Made by a program: the position numbers and the translations under genes
Assembly (NCBI GenBank): GCA_937976325.1
Contig: CALJSD010000225.1
Span: forward strand, 1-6,936
Reading direction: 5' to 3'
DNA: 6,936 nt
From: an uncultured Carnobacterium sp.
Lineage (GTDB): Bacteria; Bacillota; Bacilli; Lactobacillales; Aerococcaceae
Notes under the pieces: model-generated
Database searches by the model: none
What the model was told of the DNA's origin: nothing
Seen by the model: the letters and a program-made list of their open reading frames with translations, nothing else
Shown: positions 1-5,125 of the stretch, piece after piece
Layout of the letters: the number at the start of each line of letters is the position of its first letter
Position numbering within the stretch: position 1 is the stretch's first letter

Positions 1-356
1 CCAACTGGAACGAGTTTGTTTGAGTTGGCTTCGTTAAATCCTTGTAAGTATCCGATTGACTGGAAGGCGTTGGCATCAACTGTTCCGTCTGCCACGCTTT
101 CGTTTAATGGCACACCGCCGTTAATTTCTTGTACTTCGATTTTTAGACCTGCTTTTTTCGCTTGTTCAGACTCAGCGATGTGTCTCCAGATGTCTGCGTC
201 AGAGCCGACAGAAGCGATTTTCACTGTTTTCAGTTCTGATCCTGAAGATTGAGCGTTTGATGAACTCGCAGAACTTGAAGCGTTATTGCCACAAGCGCCT
301 AAGACGAATGCAGCAGATAGGGCGATGATTGATTTAGCGATAGTTTTTAATTTCAT
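1..356 (-). CDS. metQ: MetQ/NlpA-family methionine-binding lipoprotein (partial, C-terminus beyond left edge)
   Basis: This is the N-terminal 118 codons of an ABC-transporter substrate-binding lipoprotein; the rest lies beyond the window. The start is ATG at 356-354, with a GGAGG ribosome site at 366-370. The protein opens with a lipoprotein signal peptide: MKLK, a hydrophobic stretch, then lipobox L19-G20-A21-C22, so Cys22 should be lipidated and anchor the protein on the outer membrane face. A Ser/Asn-rich linker follows (about residues 23-40), then the mature domain beginning KTVKIASVGSDADIW. The segment VADGTVDANAFQ and the later LVPVG are typical of the NlpA/MetQ family, which captures methionine for the MetNI importer. 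It lies 54 bp downstream of luxS on the same strand with no terminator between, so it is probably in the same Met T-box operon. Family is clear; methionine as the ligand rests on family and context, and related members bind other compounds. Confidence 0.88.
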   Translation of the reverse strand, partial: MKLKTIAKSIIALSAAFVLGACGNNASSSASSSNAQSSGSELKTVKIASVGSDADIWRHIAESEQAKKAGLKIEVQEINGGVPLNESVADGTVDANAFQSIGYLQGFNEANSNKLVPV

Positions 357-365
357 ATGGGGGGT

Positions 366-370
366 CCTCC
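366..370 (-). promoter_or_regulatory. Ribosome binding site of metQ-like gene
   Basis: GGAGG on the minus strand, 9 nt before the ATG at 356-354. It fixes this start, and the signal peptide begins directly after it. Confidence 0.8.
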
Positions 371-410
371 AGTCTAGGTGTCTAATGTTTCTTACTGAAT
401 AAGCGTGTCG

Positions 411-884
411 TTAAATCACTTTACGCTCGAATGGGTCGATGCTGATGCCTTGTTCTAAGACTTGTTTAGCATATTCTTTGGCACCGAATAATGAATGGTC
501 GCGGTAGTTTCCGCATTGTACAGCAGAGACGCCTTGGATATCTTCGAATTGAATTTTTTCGACGATTTCTTCAAGTGTTGATTTCAATGCGCGTGCGATA
601 TCTTCAGGAGAACGTTCTTCCCAAAGGATTAAATGGAAACCAGTACGGCATCCAAATGGAGAGATGTCGATGATGCCTTCTAAGCGGTCACGTAAGAGGT
701 CTGCTAGTAGGTGTTCGAATGTATGAACGACACCTGTTGGCATTTCTTGTTTGTTTGGTTGTAAGAAGCGGATGTCAAAGTTTGAAATGACGTCTCCTTT
801 CTTACCATGTTCGTTTGCGATTAAGCGAACGTAAGGTGCAATCACCTTGTTATGGTCTAGTGTAAAGCTTTCTACTTCAGCCAT
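411..884 (-). CDS. luxS: S-ribosylhomocysteine lyase LuxS (autoinducer-2 synthase)
   Basis: LuxS is a cytoplasmic metalloenzyme that cleaves S-ribosylhomocysteine into homocysteine and 4,5-dihydroxy-2,3-pentanedione, the precursor of autoinducer-2. It is thus part of the activated methyl cycle that regenerates methionine. The 157-residue length is normal for the family. The metal-binding motif HTFEH is at residues 54-58 (His54, Glu57, His58). The catalytic cysteine is Cys79 in SPFGCRTGF, and the third metal ligand is Cys124 in QCGNYRDHS. The N-terminal stretch SFTLDHNKVIAPYVRL is a family hallmark. All key residues are present, so an active enzyme is expected. The ATG at 884-882 is preceded at 8 nt by AGGAGG. 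The gene is the first after a Met-type T-box leader and is followed after 54 bp by a methionine-binding lipoprotein gene, which points to a role in methionine supply as well as possible AI-2 signalling. Confidence 0.98.
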   Translation of the reverse strand: MAEVESFTLDHNKVIAPYVRLIANEHGKKGDVISNFDIRFLQPNKQEMPTGVVHTFEHLLADLLRDRLEGIIDISPFGCRTGFHLILWEERSPEDIARALKSTLEEIVEKIQFEDIQGVSAVQCGNYRDHSLFGAKEYAKQVLEQGISIDPFERKVI

Positions 885-892
885 GTTGATTT

Positions 893-898
893 CCTCCT
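893..898 (-). promoter_or_regulatory. Ribosome binding site of luxS
   Basis: A perfect AGGAGG on the minus strand, 8 nt before the luxS ATG. It lies about 20 nt downstream of the T-box terminator U-tract, so translation needs read-through of that terminator. Confidence 0.85.
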
Positions 899-917
899 AA
901 GTGTGTTTTATGAAACG

Positions 918-950
918 AAAATAAAAAAGCCCGCACTTCTAGCGCTTGCT
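918..950 (-). terminator. Regulated intrinsic terminator of the T-box leader
   Basis: On the minus strand, AGCAAGCGC pairs with GTGCGGGCT around the loop TAGAA. There are two A/G mismatches in the middle and one G-U pair. The hairpin is followed by TTTTTTATTTT. It sits directly after the antiterminator and before the luxS ribosome site, where the regulated terminator of a T-box is expected. The internal mismatches make the exact fold less certain than the location. Confidence 0.75.
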
Positions 951-951
951 A

Positions 952-983
952 AAAGGACGAGTTGCAGTCGTGGTACCACCTTT
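952..983 (-). promoter_or_regulatory. T-box antiterminator with tRNA acceptor-end bulge
   Basis: On the minus strand, AAAGG pairs with CCTTT (helix A1), the 7-nt bulge TGGTACC follows, and ACGA pairs with TCGT (helix A2) around the loop CTGCAAC. This matches the canonical T-box antiterminator layout and the conserved element AGGGTGGNACCGCG. In this family the TGGN of the bulge pairs with the free NCCA end of an uncharged tRNA. Here N is U, which fits a tRNA with discriminator A, as tRNA-Met usually has. Confidence 0.92.
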
Positions 984-1185
984 GTTCGTCTTCGGGGGAG
1001 AAGACCTTTCCGTCTAGACGGATGGTTGATAACGGGAGTACCCGGATTGTCTTAAGGGCTCGGACAATCTGCTCAAAGATCATGTTCAAAAATAACGACT
1101 TGCTTACTCGCACCAACCGTAAGCTCTCTATGAAGTTTTATTTTTTACTCTTCTTTTCATTGCGTTTCGATATGTTATATAAAAC

Positions 1186-1214
1186 AGGATACTGGTAACT
1201 AGGGAAAAAGTCAA
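1186..1214 (-). promoter_or_regulatory. Promoter of the T-box-luxS-metQ operon
   Basis: On the minus strand, TTGACT (1214-1209) is followed after 17 bp by TATCCT (1191-1186). This is a good sigma-A-type promoter. A start near 1179 puts transcription about 20 nt before the base of Stem I, as expected for a T-box leader. Confidence 0.75.
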
Positions 1215-1396
1215 TGTGAAAAACATACTTTAAGTTATATCGGTTATTTATAGTTCGTTATTCTTAAAATTTATAACGGTAAAGCACAATTAAAAAAGCT
1301 TTTGTTCGTATTTTGCTTAAAAACGGTCGTTACGTGGTCGAACATACTAATCTTTCCGTCCAAATTCTCTCTAGATTGGAAAGATTATAGAATAGA
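1215..1396. other. AT-rich divergent intergenic stretch, no gene seen
   Basis: This lies between the luxS-side promoter (minus) and the bceA1 promoter (plus). I see no coding sequence with a ribosome site and no known RNA family. It contains a short inverted repeat CGTTAT-11-ATAACG (1256-1278), a palindrome AAAAGCTTTT near 1294-1303, and a longer inverted repeat at 1349-1386 listed separately. None of these is followed by a run of T that would make it a convincing terminator. Confidence 0.6.
1349..1386. repeat. Perfect 9-bp inverted repeat upstream of the bceA1 promoter (possible operator)
   Basis: AATCTTTCC (1349-1357) and GGAAAGATT (1378-1386) are exact reverse complements separated by 20 bp. 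The repeat ends 10 bp before the proposed -35 box of bceA1, a position suited to an activator or repressor site. Neither strand shows a T-run after the stem, so it is unlikely to be an intrinsic terminator. No known regulator motif was recognised. Confidence 0.5.
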
Positions 1397-1425
1397 GTGA
1401 TAATTTTCACAGTTTACAGTATAAT
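1397..1425 (+). promoter_or_regulatory. Predicted promoter of the first bceAB module
   Basis: A perfect -10 box TATAAT (1420-1425) is preceded after 17 bp by a weak -35 box, GTGATA (1397-1402). The -10 lies 40 bp before the bceA1 ATG. A good -10 with a poor -35 is common at activator-dependent promoters. Confidence 0.65.
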
Positions 1426-1459
1426 AGAACTATCTATTAAACAATGAAGGGTGACAACA

Positions 1460-2227
1460 ATGACATTATTAGATGTACAACACGTACAAAAAGTTTATCA
1501 AACACGTTTTGGAGCCGCTGAAGTGACTGCGTTAAAAGATATTAACTTCTCAGTAGAAGAAGGCGAATATGTAGCAGTCATGGGGGAATCTGGTTCTGGT
1601 AAAACAACGCTATTAAATATTTTAGCGACACTAGACCGTCCAACAGATGGGACTGTGCTTTTAAACGGGGAAGACATTCAAAAGATTTCTGATAAAGTGT
1701 TAACGGAATTCCGTCGTGACCATTTAGGGTTCGTTTTCCAAGACTTCAACTTATTAGAAACATTATCCGTGTATGACAATATGGTATTGCCACTTGTGTT
1801 AGCACGTCGTCCAATCGACGAAATGGAAAAGAAAGTTCAACCAATCGCTGAAATGTTAGGCATTGAGGACTTATTGAAGAAATATCCATATGAATTATCT
1901 GGAGGTCAACAACAACGTGTGGCAATCGGCCGTGCGATGATTACAGACCCAAGTTTACTCTTAGCCGATGAACCTACAGGGGCGTTGGATTCAAAATCAG
2001 CTAGCAATACATTAGATTTGTTCGATAAAATCAATCAAAATGGACAAACAATCTTAATGGTAACGCACAGTACCGTTGCCGCAAGTCGTGCAAAACGCGT
2101 TCTTTTCATTAAAGACGGTTTAATTTACAACCAATTGTACCGTGAAGGAAGAACGGACCAACAAATGTTTGAATTAATCTCAGAAACATTAACTGCGATG
2201 GCAAACAGAGGTGAGGAACATGTTTAA
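1460..2227 (+). CDS. bceA: BceA-type ABC transporter ATPase, copy 1
   Basis: This is the nucleotide-binding subunit of a BceAB-type exporter, a Firmicute family that protects against cell-wall-active peptide antibiotics such as bacitracin and often works with a BceRS two-component system. The 255-residue protein has Walker A GESGSGKT at 42-49, the Q-loop glutamine at 94 (GFVFQD), the signature LSGGQ at 146-150, Walker B LLLADE at 166-171, the D-loop region GALDS at 174-178 and the H-loop His203 (VTH). TGALDSKSAS and RVLFIKDG are typical of BceA/MacB-like ATPases. I place the start at ATG 1460, 6 nt after AAGGGTG; an in-frame GTG at 1451 lies inside that ribosome site and is unlikely to be used. 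The end overlaps bceB1 by 8 bp. It is 238/255 identical to copy 2, with all differences before residue 137 or in the last 25 residues. Substrate unknown. Confidence 0.95.
   Translation: MTLLDVQHVQKVYQTRFGAAEVTALKDINFSVEEGEYVAVMGESGSGKTTLLNILATLDRPTDGTVLLNGEDIQKISDKVLTEFRRDHLGFVFQDFNLLETLSVYDNMVLPLVLARRPIDEMEKKVQPIAEMLGIEDLLKKYPYELSGGQQQRVAIGRAMITDPSLLLADEPTGALDSKSASNTLDLFDKINQNGQTILMVTHSTVAASRAKRVLFIKDGLIYNQLYREGRTDQQMFELISETLTAMANRGEEHV
2208..2214 (+). promoter_or_regulatory. Ribosome binding site of bceB1 inside the end of bceA1
   Basis: GAGGTGA is a strong match to the anti-Shine-Dalgarno sequence and ends 5 nt before ATG 2220. It rules out the in-frame GTG at 2211, which lies within the site. 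Being inside bceA1, it suggests coupled translation of ATPase and permease. Confidence 0.8.
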
Positions 2228-4190
2228 TTTACTGCGTTCCATGGCGATTACGAACTTACGTAAGAACCATGCTCTCTATGTACCATTTGCACTCGCAACG
2301 GTGATGGTGACGGTAGTTCTATATGTAACGAACGCACTGGCTGCAACACCGGAGTTCGCTCATCTTGAAGGTGGGTCAGCGATGGCCAAGACTCTTGGGT
2401 TTGGTTTCGTCATCGTTCAAATCGTATCACTCGTCGTTATTTTGTATGCGAATGCCTTCGTGATGAAAAACCGTGCCAAAGAATTCGGTTTATACGGTAT
2501 TCTCGGTCTTGACCGTAAGAATATTCAATTGCTCAGCTTGATTGAGTTATCTGTCTTTGCCGCTTTAAGCATTGGTCTAGGGTTGATCCTCGGCGTGATT
2601 TTCCATGCGGCATCATTTGCGATTCTATTGAAACTCATTCAATATGATATCGGTATTAAATATTCCTTCCAATTCGGAAGTATTATTGCCGTTCTGTTAA
2701 CGATGGTGGCCATCTTCGTTCTTGTGTTCTTTTTAAATGCAGCGAAGATTTACATGAGCCGTCCGCTTGAATTATTAAAAGAGAAGAAAAAAGGGGAGAA
2801 GAAAGGCCGCGCTGTTACAATTCGCGCCATCATCGGTCTAGGACTTCTCGGATATGCGTACTATATGTCTCAATCGATTGAGTCTCCGGTTAAAGCCCTC
2901 GTATACTTCTTCTTAGCAGTATTATTAGTAGTCGTTTCGACTTACATTTTATTCGACGCGGGTTCAATTGCGCTTCTATCCATCTTGCAAAAGAATAAGA
3001 AGTTATTCTATCAACCAACGAACTTTATTTCGATTTCAAACTTGCAATTCCGTATGCGTAAAAATGCTGCCGGACTTGCCAGCGTGTGTATCCTTTCAAC
3101 AATGGTACTTGTCACAATGGCGACAACCGTAGCCCTTCAACGTGGGACAACAGCCAGACTCGATAGCAACTATCCAACAGATTACTCTGCAGTTGCTTAC
3201 TTTGTTCTAGAAAAGGATATGGATCAATATCCTCCAATCGTTCAAAAGATTAAGGAACAAACGAAAGGGCAATTGAAAGACGAGAAGACATTCTTAAACG
3301 TGCTTCGTTTTGGACAACGTACGGAGAATGGATTTGACTTTGCGAATGTGAACTCAGGAGATAGTCCTGCAGCAATGTTTACCCTTGTTTCTGTGGATCA
3401 ATATAACAAGATGTTTGGAACGAACTACACGGTTGGCGATAAGGAAATGATTGTCGGCCATATTAAAGGGGACGTCAAGAACATTTCAGAAGTGAAGACT
3501 TATTCAGTTGTGTATAATGCGACGATTACAGTCAAAGAAATGATTGATGGGACTCCATACGCGAAAGTGATGCCACAACTACCATATGTGGCAGACAATC
3601 AGTATGTAGGGATTGTAAAAGATCCATTGCAATACTTAAATCCGGTGGCAGGTCAAGCGATGTATTACTTTACTTGGAATACCAACACACCATTTGATTT
3701 ACGAGATGAAGAATGGGCTGCGTATAAGAATGTGAAGAGTCAATACAAGGCAGACGCCATGTCGTTAAACAGTAAGAATGAAGCAGCGAAGACGTTATAT
3801 GCCTTCATGGGAAGCTTGCTCTTAGTCGGTGCGCTTCTTTCTATCGCATTCTTCATTGGTGCAGTGCTTGTCATTTACTACAAACAAATTTCTGAAGGGT
3901 ACGAAGACCGTGATCGTTTCGTTATCTTACAAAAACTCGGTATCGATCAAAAGACAATCAAAAAGTCTATCAACCGTCAAGTATTGATTGTATTCTTCTT
4001 ACCGCTTGTCACAGCGTTTATTCATACCGCATTTGCCTTCAAGATGTATCGTAAGATTATCGAACTCTTCGGGGTTGACGGCAGCGTGACATTAAACGCG
4101 ACAATTGTGATTGGTGCAATTTTCGTTGTGGTATACCTCATCGTGTACCAAATCACTTCTCGTAGTTACTACAGAATTATTAAACGTTAA
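2220..4190 (+). CDS. bceB: BceB-type ABC transporter permease, copy 1
   Basis: This is the membrane subunit partnering the ATPase before it. The 656-residue length is close to typical BceB (about 650). Hydrophobic segments fit the ten-helix BceB layout: TM1 about 18-40, TM2 59-79, TM3 109-129, TM4 152-173, TM5 200-218, TM6 226-246, TM7 286-306, TM8 528-553, TM9 587-606 and TM10 624-645. A large extracellular domain spans about 308-525 between TM7 and TM8, the family hallmark; in known systems this region governs substrate recognition and signalling to the BceS kinase. FtsX-like regions flank it. Motifs shared with copy 2 include YILFDAGSIALLS, QPTNFISISNL and YKQISEGYEDRDRFVILQKL. The ATG at 2220 overlaps the end of bceA1 by 8 bp. 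A terminator follows 14 bp after the stop. Peptide-antibiotic resistance or sensing is inferred from the family; the ligand cannot be told from sequence. Confidence 0.94.
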   Translation: MFNLLRSMAITNLRKNHALYVPFALATVMVTVVLYVTNALAATPEFAHLEGGSAMAKTLGFGFVIVQIVSLVVILYANAFVMKNRAKEFGLYGILGLDRKNIQLLSLIELSVFAALSIGLGLILGVIFHAASFAILLKLIQYDIGIKYSFQFGSIIAVLLTMVAIFVLVFFLNAAKIYMSRPLELLKEKKKGEKKGRAVTIRAIIGLGLLGYAYYMSQSIESPVKALVYFFLAVLLVVVSTYILFDAGSIALLSILQKNKKLFYQPTNFISISNLQFRMRKNAAGLASVCILSTMVLVTMATTVALQRGTTARLDSNYPTDYSAVAYFVLEKDMDQYPPIVQKIKEQTKGQLKDEKTFLNVLRFGQRTENGFDFANVNSGDSPAAMFTLVSVDQYNKMFGTNYTVGDKEMIVGHIKGDVKNISEVKTYSVVYNATITVKEMIDGTPYAKVMPQLPYVADNQYVGIVKDPLQYLNPVAGQAMYYFTWNTNTPFDLRDEEWAAYKNVKSQYKADAMSLNSKNEAAKTLYAFMGSLLLVGALLSIAFFIGAVLVIYYKQISEGYEDRDRFVILQKLGIDQKTIKKSINRQVLIVFFLPLVTAFIHTAFAFKMYRKIIELFGVDGSVTLNATIVIGAIFVVVYLIVYQITSRSYYRIIKR

Positions 4191-4203
4191 TTAACTACAA
4201 CTC

Positions 4204-4235
4204 AAAAGAGGTTTCCGTGCGAAGCCTCTTTTTTT
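4204..4235 (+). terminator. Intrinsic terminator after bceB1
   Basis: AAAAGAGGTTTC (4204-4215) pairs with GAAGCCTCTTTT (4221-4232) with one G-U pair, around the loop CGTGC, and is followed by more T. It starts 14 bp after the bceB1 stop. It should end transcription of module 1 and make module 2 a separate transcription unit. Confidence 0.9.
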
Positions 4236-4251
4236 CGTGCTTTTTTCAAAG

Positions 4252-4265
4252 TGACAAAAATGTAA
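4252..4265. promoter_or_regulatory. Putative BceR-type response-regulator operator upstream of module 2
   Basis: TGACA-AAAA-TGTAA fits the consensus TNACA-N4-TGTAA described for BceR-like response regulators at every defined position. It lies in the intergenic region between the terminator of module 1 and the promoter of module 2, about 30 bp upstream of the proposed -35 box and centred roughly 70 bp before the likely transcription start, which suits activation. No equivalent was found before bceA1. The motif is short, so chance cannot be excluded. Confidence 0.6.
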
Positions 4266-4295
4266 GAAACGGGGATAAAATGATAGGATAGTGTC

Positions 4296-4324
4296 ATGAT
4301 TTCCCTTTACGAGTGGACTATACT
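4296..4324 (+). promoter_or_regulatory. Predicted promoter of the second bceAB module
   Basis: The -10 box TATACT (4319-4324) lies 39 bp before the bceA2 ATG, nearly the same distance as the TATAAT of module 1. The -35 position 17 bp upstream reads ATGATT (4296-4301), which is poor and suggests dependence on an activator. A weaker alternative is GTGACA (4251-4256) with GATAAA (4274-4279), which would overlap the putative BceR site. Confidence 0.5.
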
Positions 4325-4357
4325 AAGGTCAACAAATGAAAGTAAAGGGTGAAAACA

Positions 4358-5125
4358 ATGACATTATTAGATGTACAACATTTACAAAAGAACTATCAAA
4401 CACGCTTTGGAGCTGCGGAAGTGACGGCGCTCAAAGACATCAGCTTCTCGGTTGAAGAAGGCGAATACGTAGCCGTGATGGGGGAATCGGGTTCAGGGAA
4501 AACAACGCTTCTAAATATCTTAGCGACTCTCGACCGTCCAACTGCTGGTTCTGTCTTTTTAAACGGAGAAAATATTCAAAATATCTCCGCTAAAGTTCTG
4601 ACGGAATTCCGTCGCGACCATTTAGGGTTCGTGTTCCAAGATTTCAACTTATTAGAAACCTTATCGGTCTATGATAATATGGTGTTGCCGCTGGTACTCG
4701 CTCGTCGCCCAATTTCAGAAATGAAGCAAAAGGTTGAGCCGATTGCGCAAATGCTAGGGATTAAAGACTTACTCAAGAAATATCCTTATGAACTCTCAGG
4801 TGGGCAACAACAACGTGTGGCGATTGGCCGTGCGATGATTACAGACCCAAGCTTACTGTTAGCCGATGAACCAACAGGAGCGTTGGATTCAAAATCAGCT
4901 AGCAATACTCTCGATTTATTTGATAAAATTAATCAAAACGGACAAACGATTTTAATGGTAACGCACAGTACGGTTGCTGCAAGTCGTGCCAAACGAGTTC
5001 TTTTCATTAAAGACGGCTTGATTTATAATCAATTGTACCGTGAAGGAAGAAGTGATCAACAAATGTTCGAGTTGATTTCAGAAACATTAACTGCGATGGC
5101 AAATAGAGGTGAAATCCATGTTTAA
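4358..5125 (+). CDS. bceA: BceA-type ABC transporter ATPase, copy 2
   Basis: This is the paralogue of the first ATPase, also 255 residues, and the energising subunit of the second BceAB-type module. All ABC motifs are intact at the same positions as in copy 1: Walker A 42-49, Q94, LSGGQ 146-150, Walker B 166-171 and H203. By eye there are 17 substitutions, among them V9L, V12N, N29S, D63A, D72N, K75N, D120S, E123K and E136K; none touches a catalytic motif. From residue 137 to about 230 the two proteins are identical although their DNA differs at many third positions, which indicates an old duplication under strong purifying selection. The start is ATG 4358 after AAAGGGTG; the in-frame GTG at 4349 is part of the ribosome site. 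It overlaps bceB2 by 8 bp, as in copy 1. The near-identity raises the possibility that either ATPase could serve either permease. Confidence 0.95.
   Translation: MTLLDVQHLQKNYQTRFGAAEVTALKDISFSVEEGEYVAVMGESGSGKTTLLNILATLDRPTAGSVFLNGENIQNISAKVLTEFRRDHLGFVFQDFNLLETLSVYDNMVLPLVLARRPISEMKQKVEPIAQMLGIKDLLKKYPYELSGGQQQRVAIGRAMITDPSLLLADEPTGALDSKSASNTLDLFDKINQNGQTILMVTHSTVAASRAKRVLFIKDGLIYNQLYREGRSDQQMFELISETLTAMANRGEIHV
5106..5112 (+). promoter_or_regulatory. Ribosome binding site of bceB2 inside the end of bceA2
   Basis: GAGGTGA ends 5 nt before ATG 5118, the same arrangement as in module 1, and supports coupled translation. It decides the start of bceB2. Confidence 0.8.

Larger units (their letters stand above)
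918..1179 (-). ncRNA. T-box riboswitch leader, methionine specifier, upstream of luxS
   Basis: This 5' leader senses the charging state of a tRNA and controls transcription of luxS and the metQ-like gene. Reading the minus strand from the predicted start, Stem I is built from AAAGA/TCTTT at its base. An internal loop follows, AGAGTA (1151-1146) facing GAACATGA, and then AAAAATAA (1145-1138) paired with TTATTTTT (1095-1088). Conserved AGAGAG (1129-1124) and GGTTGGTGCGAG (1118-1107) follow in the distal part of Stem I. The specifier ATG is at 1083-1081 in the internal loop. Next come hairpins at 1069-1044 (GATTGTC/GACAATC), 1044-1033 (CGGG/CCCG) and 1021-1010, then Stem III at 1005-988 (GTCTTC/GAAGAC), the antiterminator at 983-952 and the terminator. 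The class is certain. Met specificity rests on the position of ATG in the loop and on the methionine-related genes downstream; the overlapping CAT (His) and ATC (Ile) readings fit both less well. Confidence 0.93.

Noticed and set aside
16..252. Plus-strand open frame of 78 codons
   Set aside because: It lies antisense to the metQ-like gene, which has a lipobox signal peptide and a ribosome site. The plus-strand frame has no family features.
962..1198. Plus-strand open frame of 78 codons between luxS and bceA1
   Set aside because: It covers the T-box leader and the luxS promoter on the opposite strand. It has no ribosome site or recognisable protein, and the RNA structure explains the sequence.
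1284..1320. Possible terminator around the AAAAGCTTTT palindrome
   Set aside because: The stem is short and A/T-rich, no stable GC-containing hairpin precedes the T-run, and no gene ends nearby.
1402..1416. Possible CodY box overlapping the bceA1 promoter (AATTTTCACAG...)
   Set aside because: The left half matches the AATTTTCWGAAAATT consensus, but about five of fifteen positions fail, nearly all in the right half. In AT-rich intergenic DNA that is not convincing.
1451..1459. GTG start codons for the ATPases (1451 and 4349) and permeases (2211 and 5109)
   Set aside because: In all four genes the GTG lies inside the ribosome binding site itself, while an ATG follows at proper spacing. The ATG starts at 1460, 2220, 4358 and 5118 are preferred.
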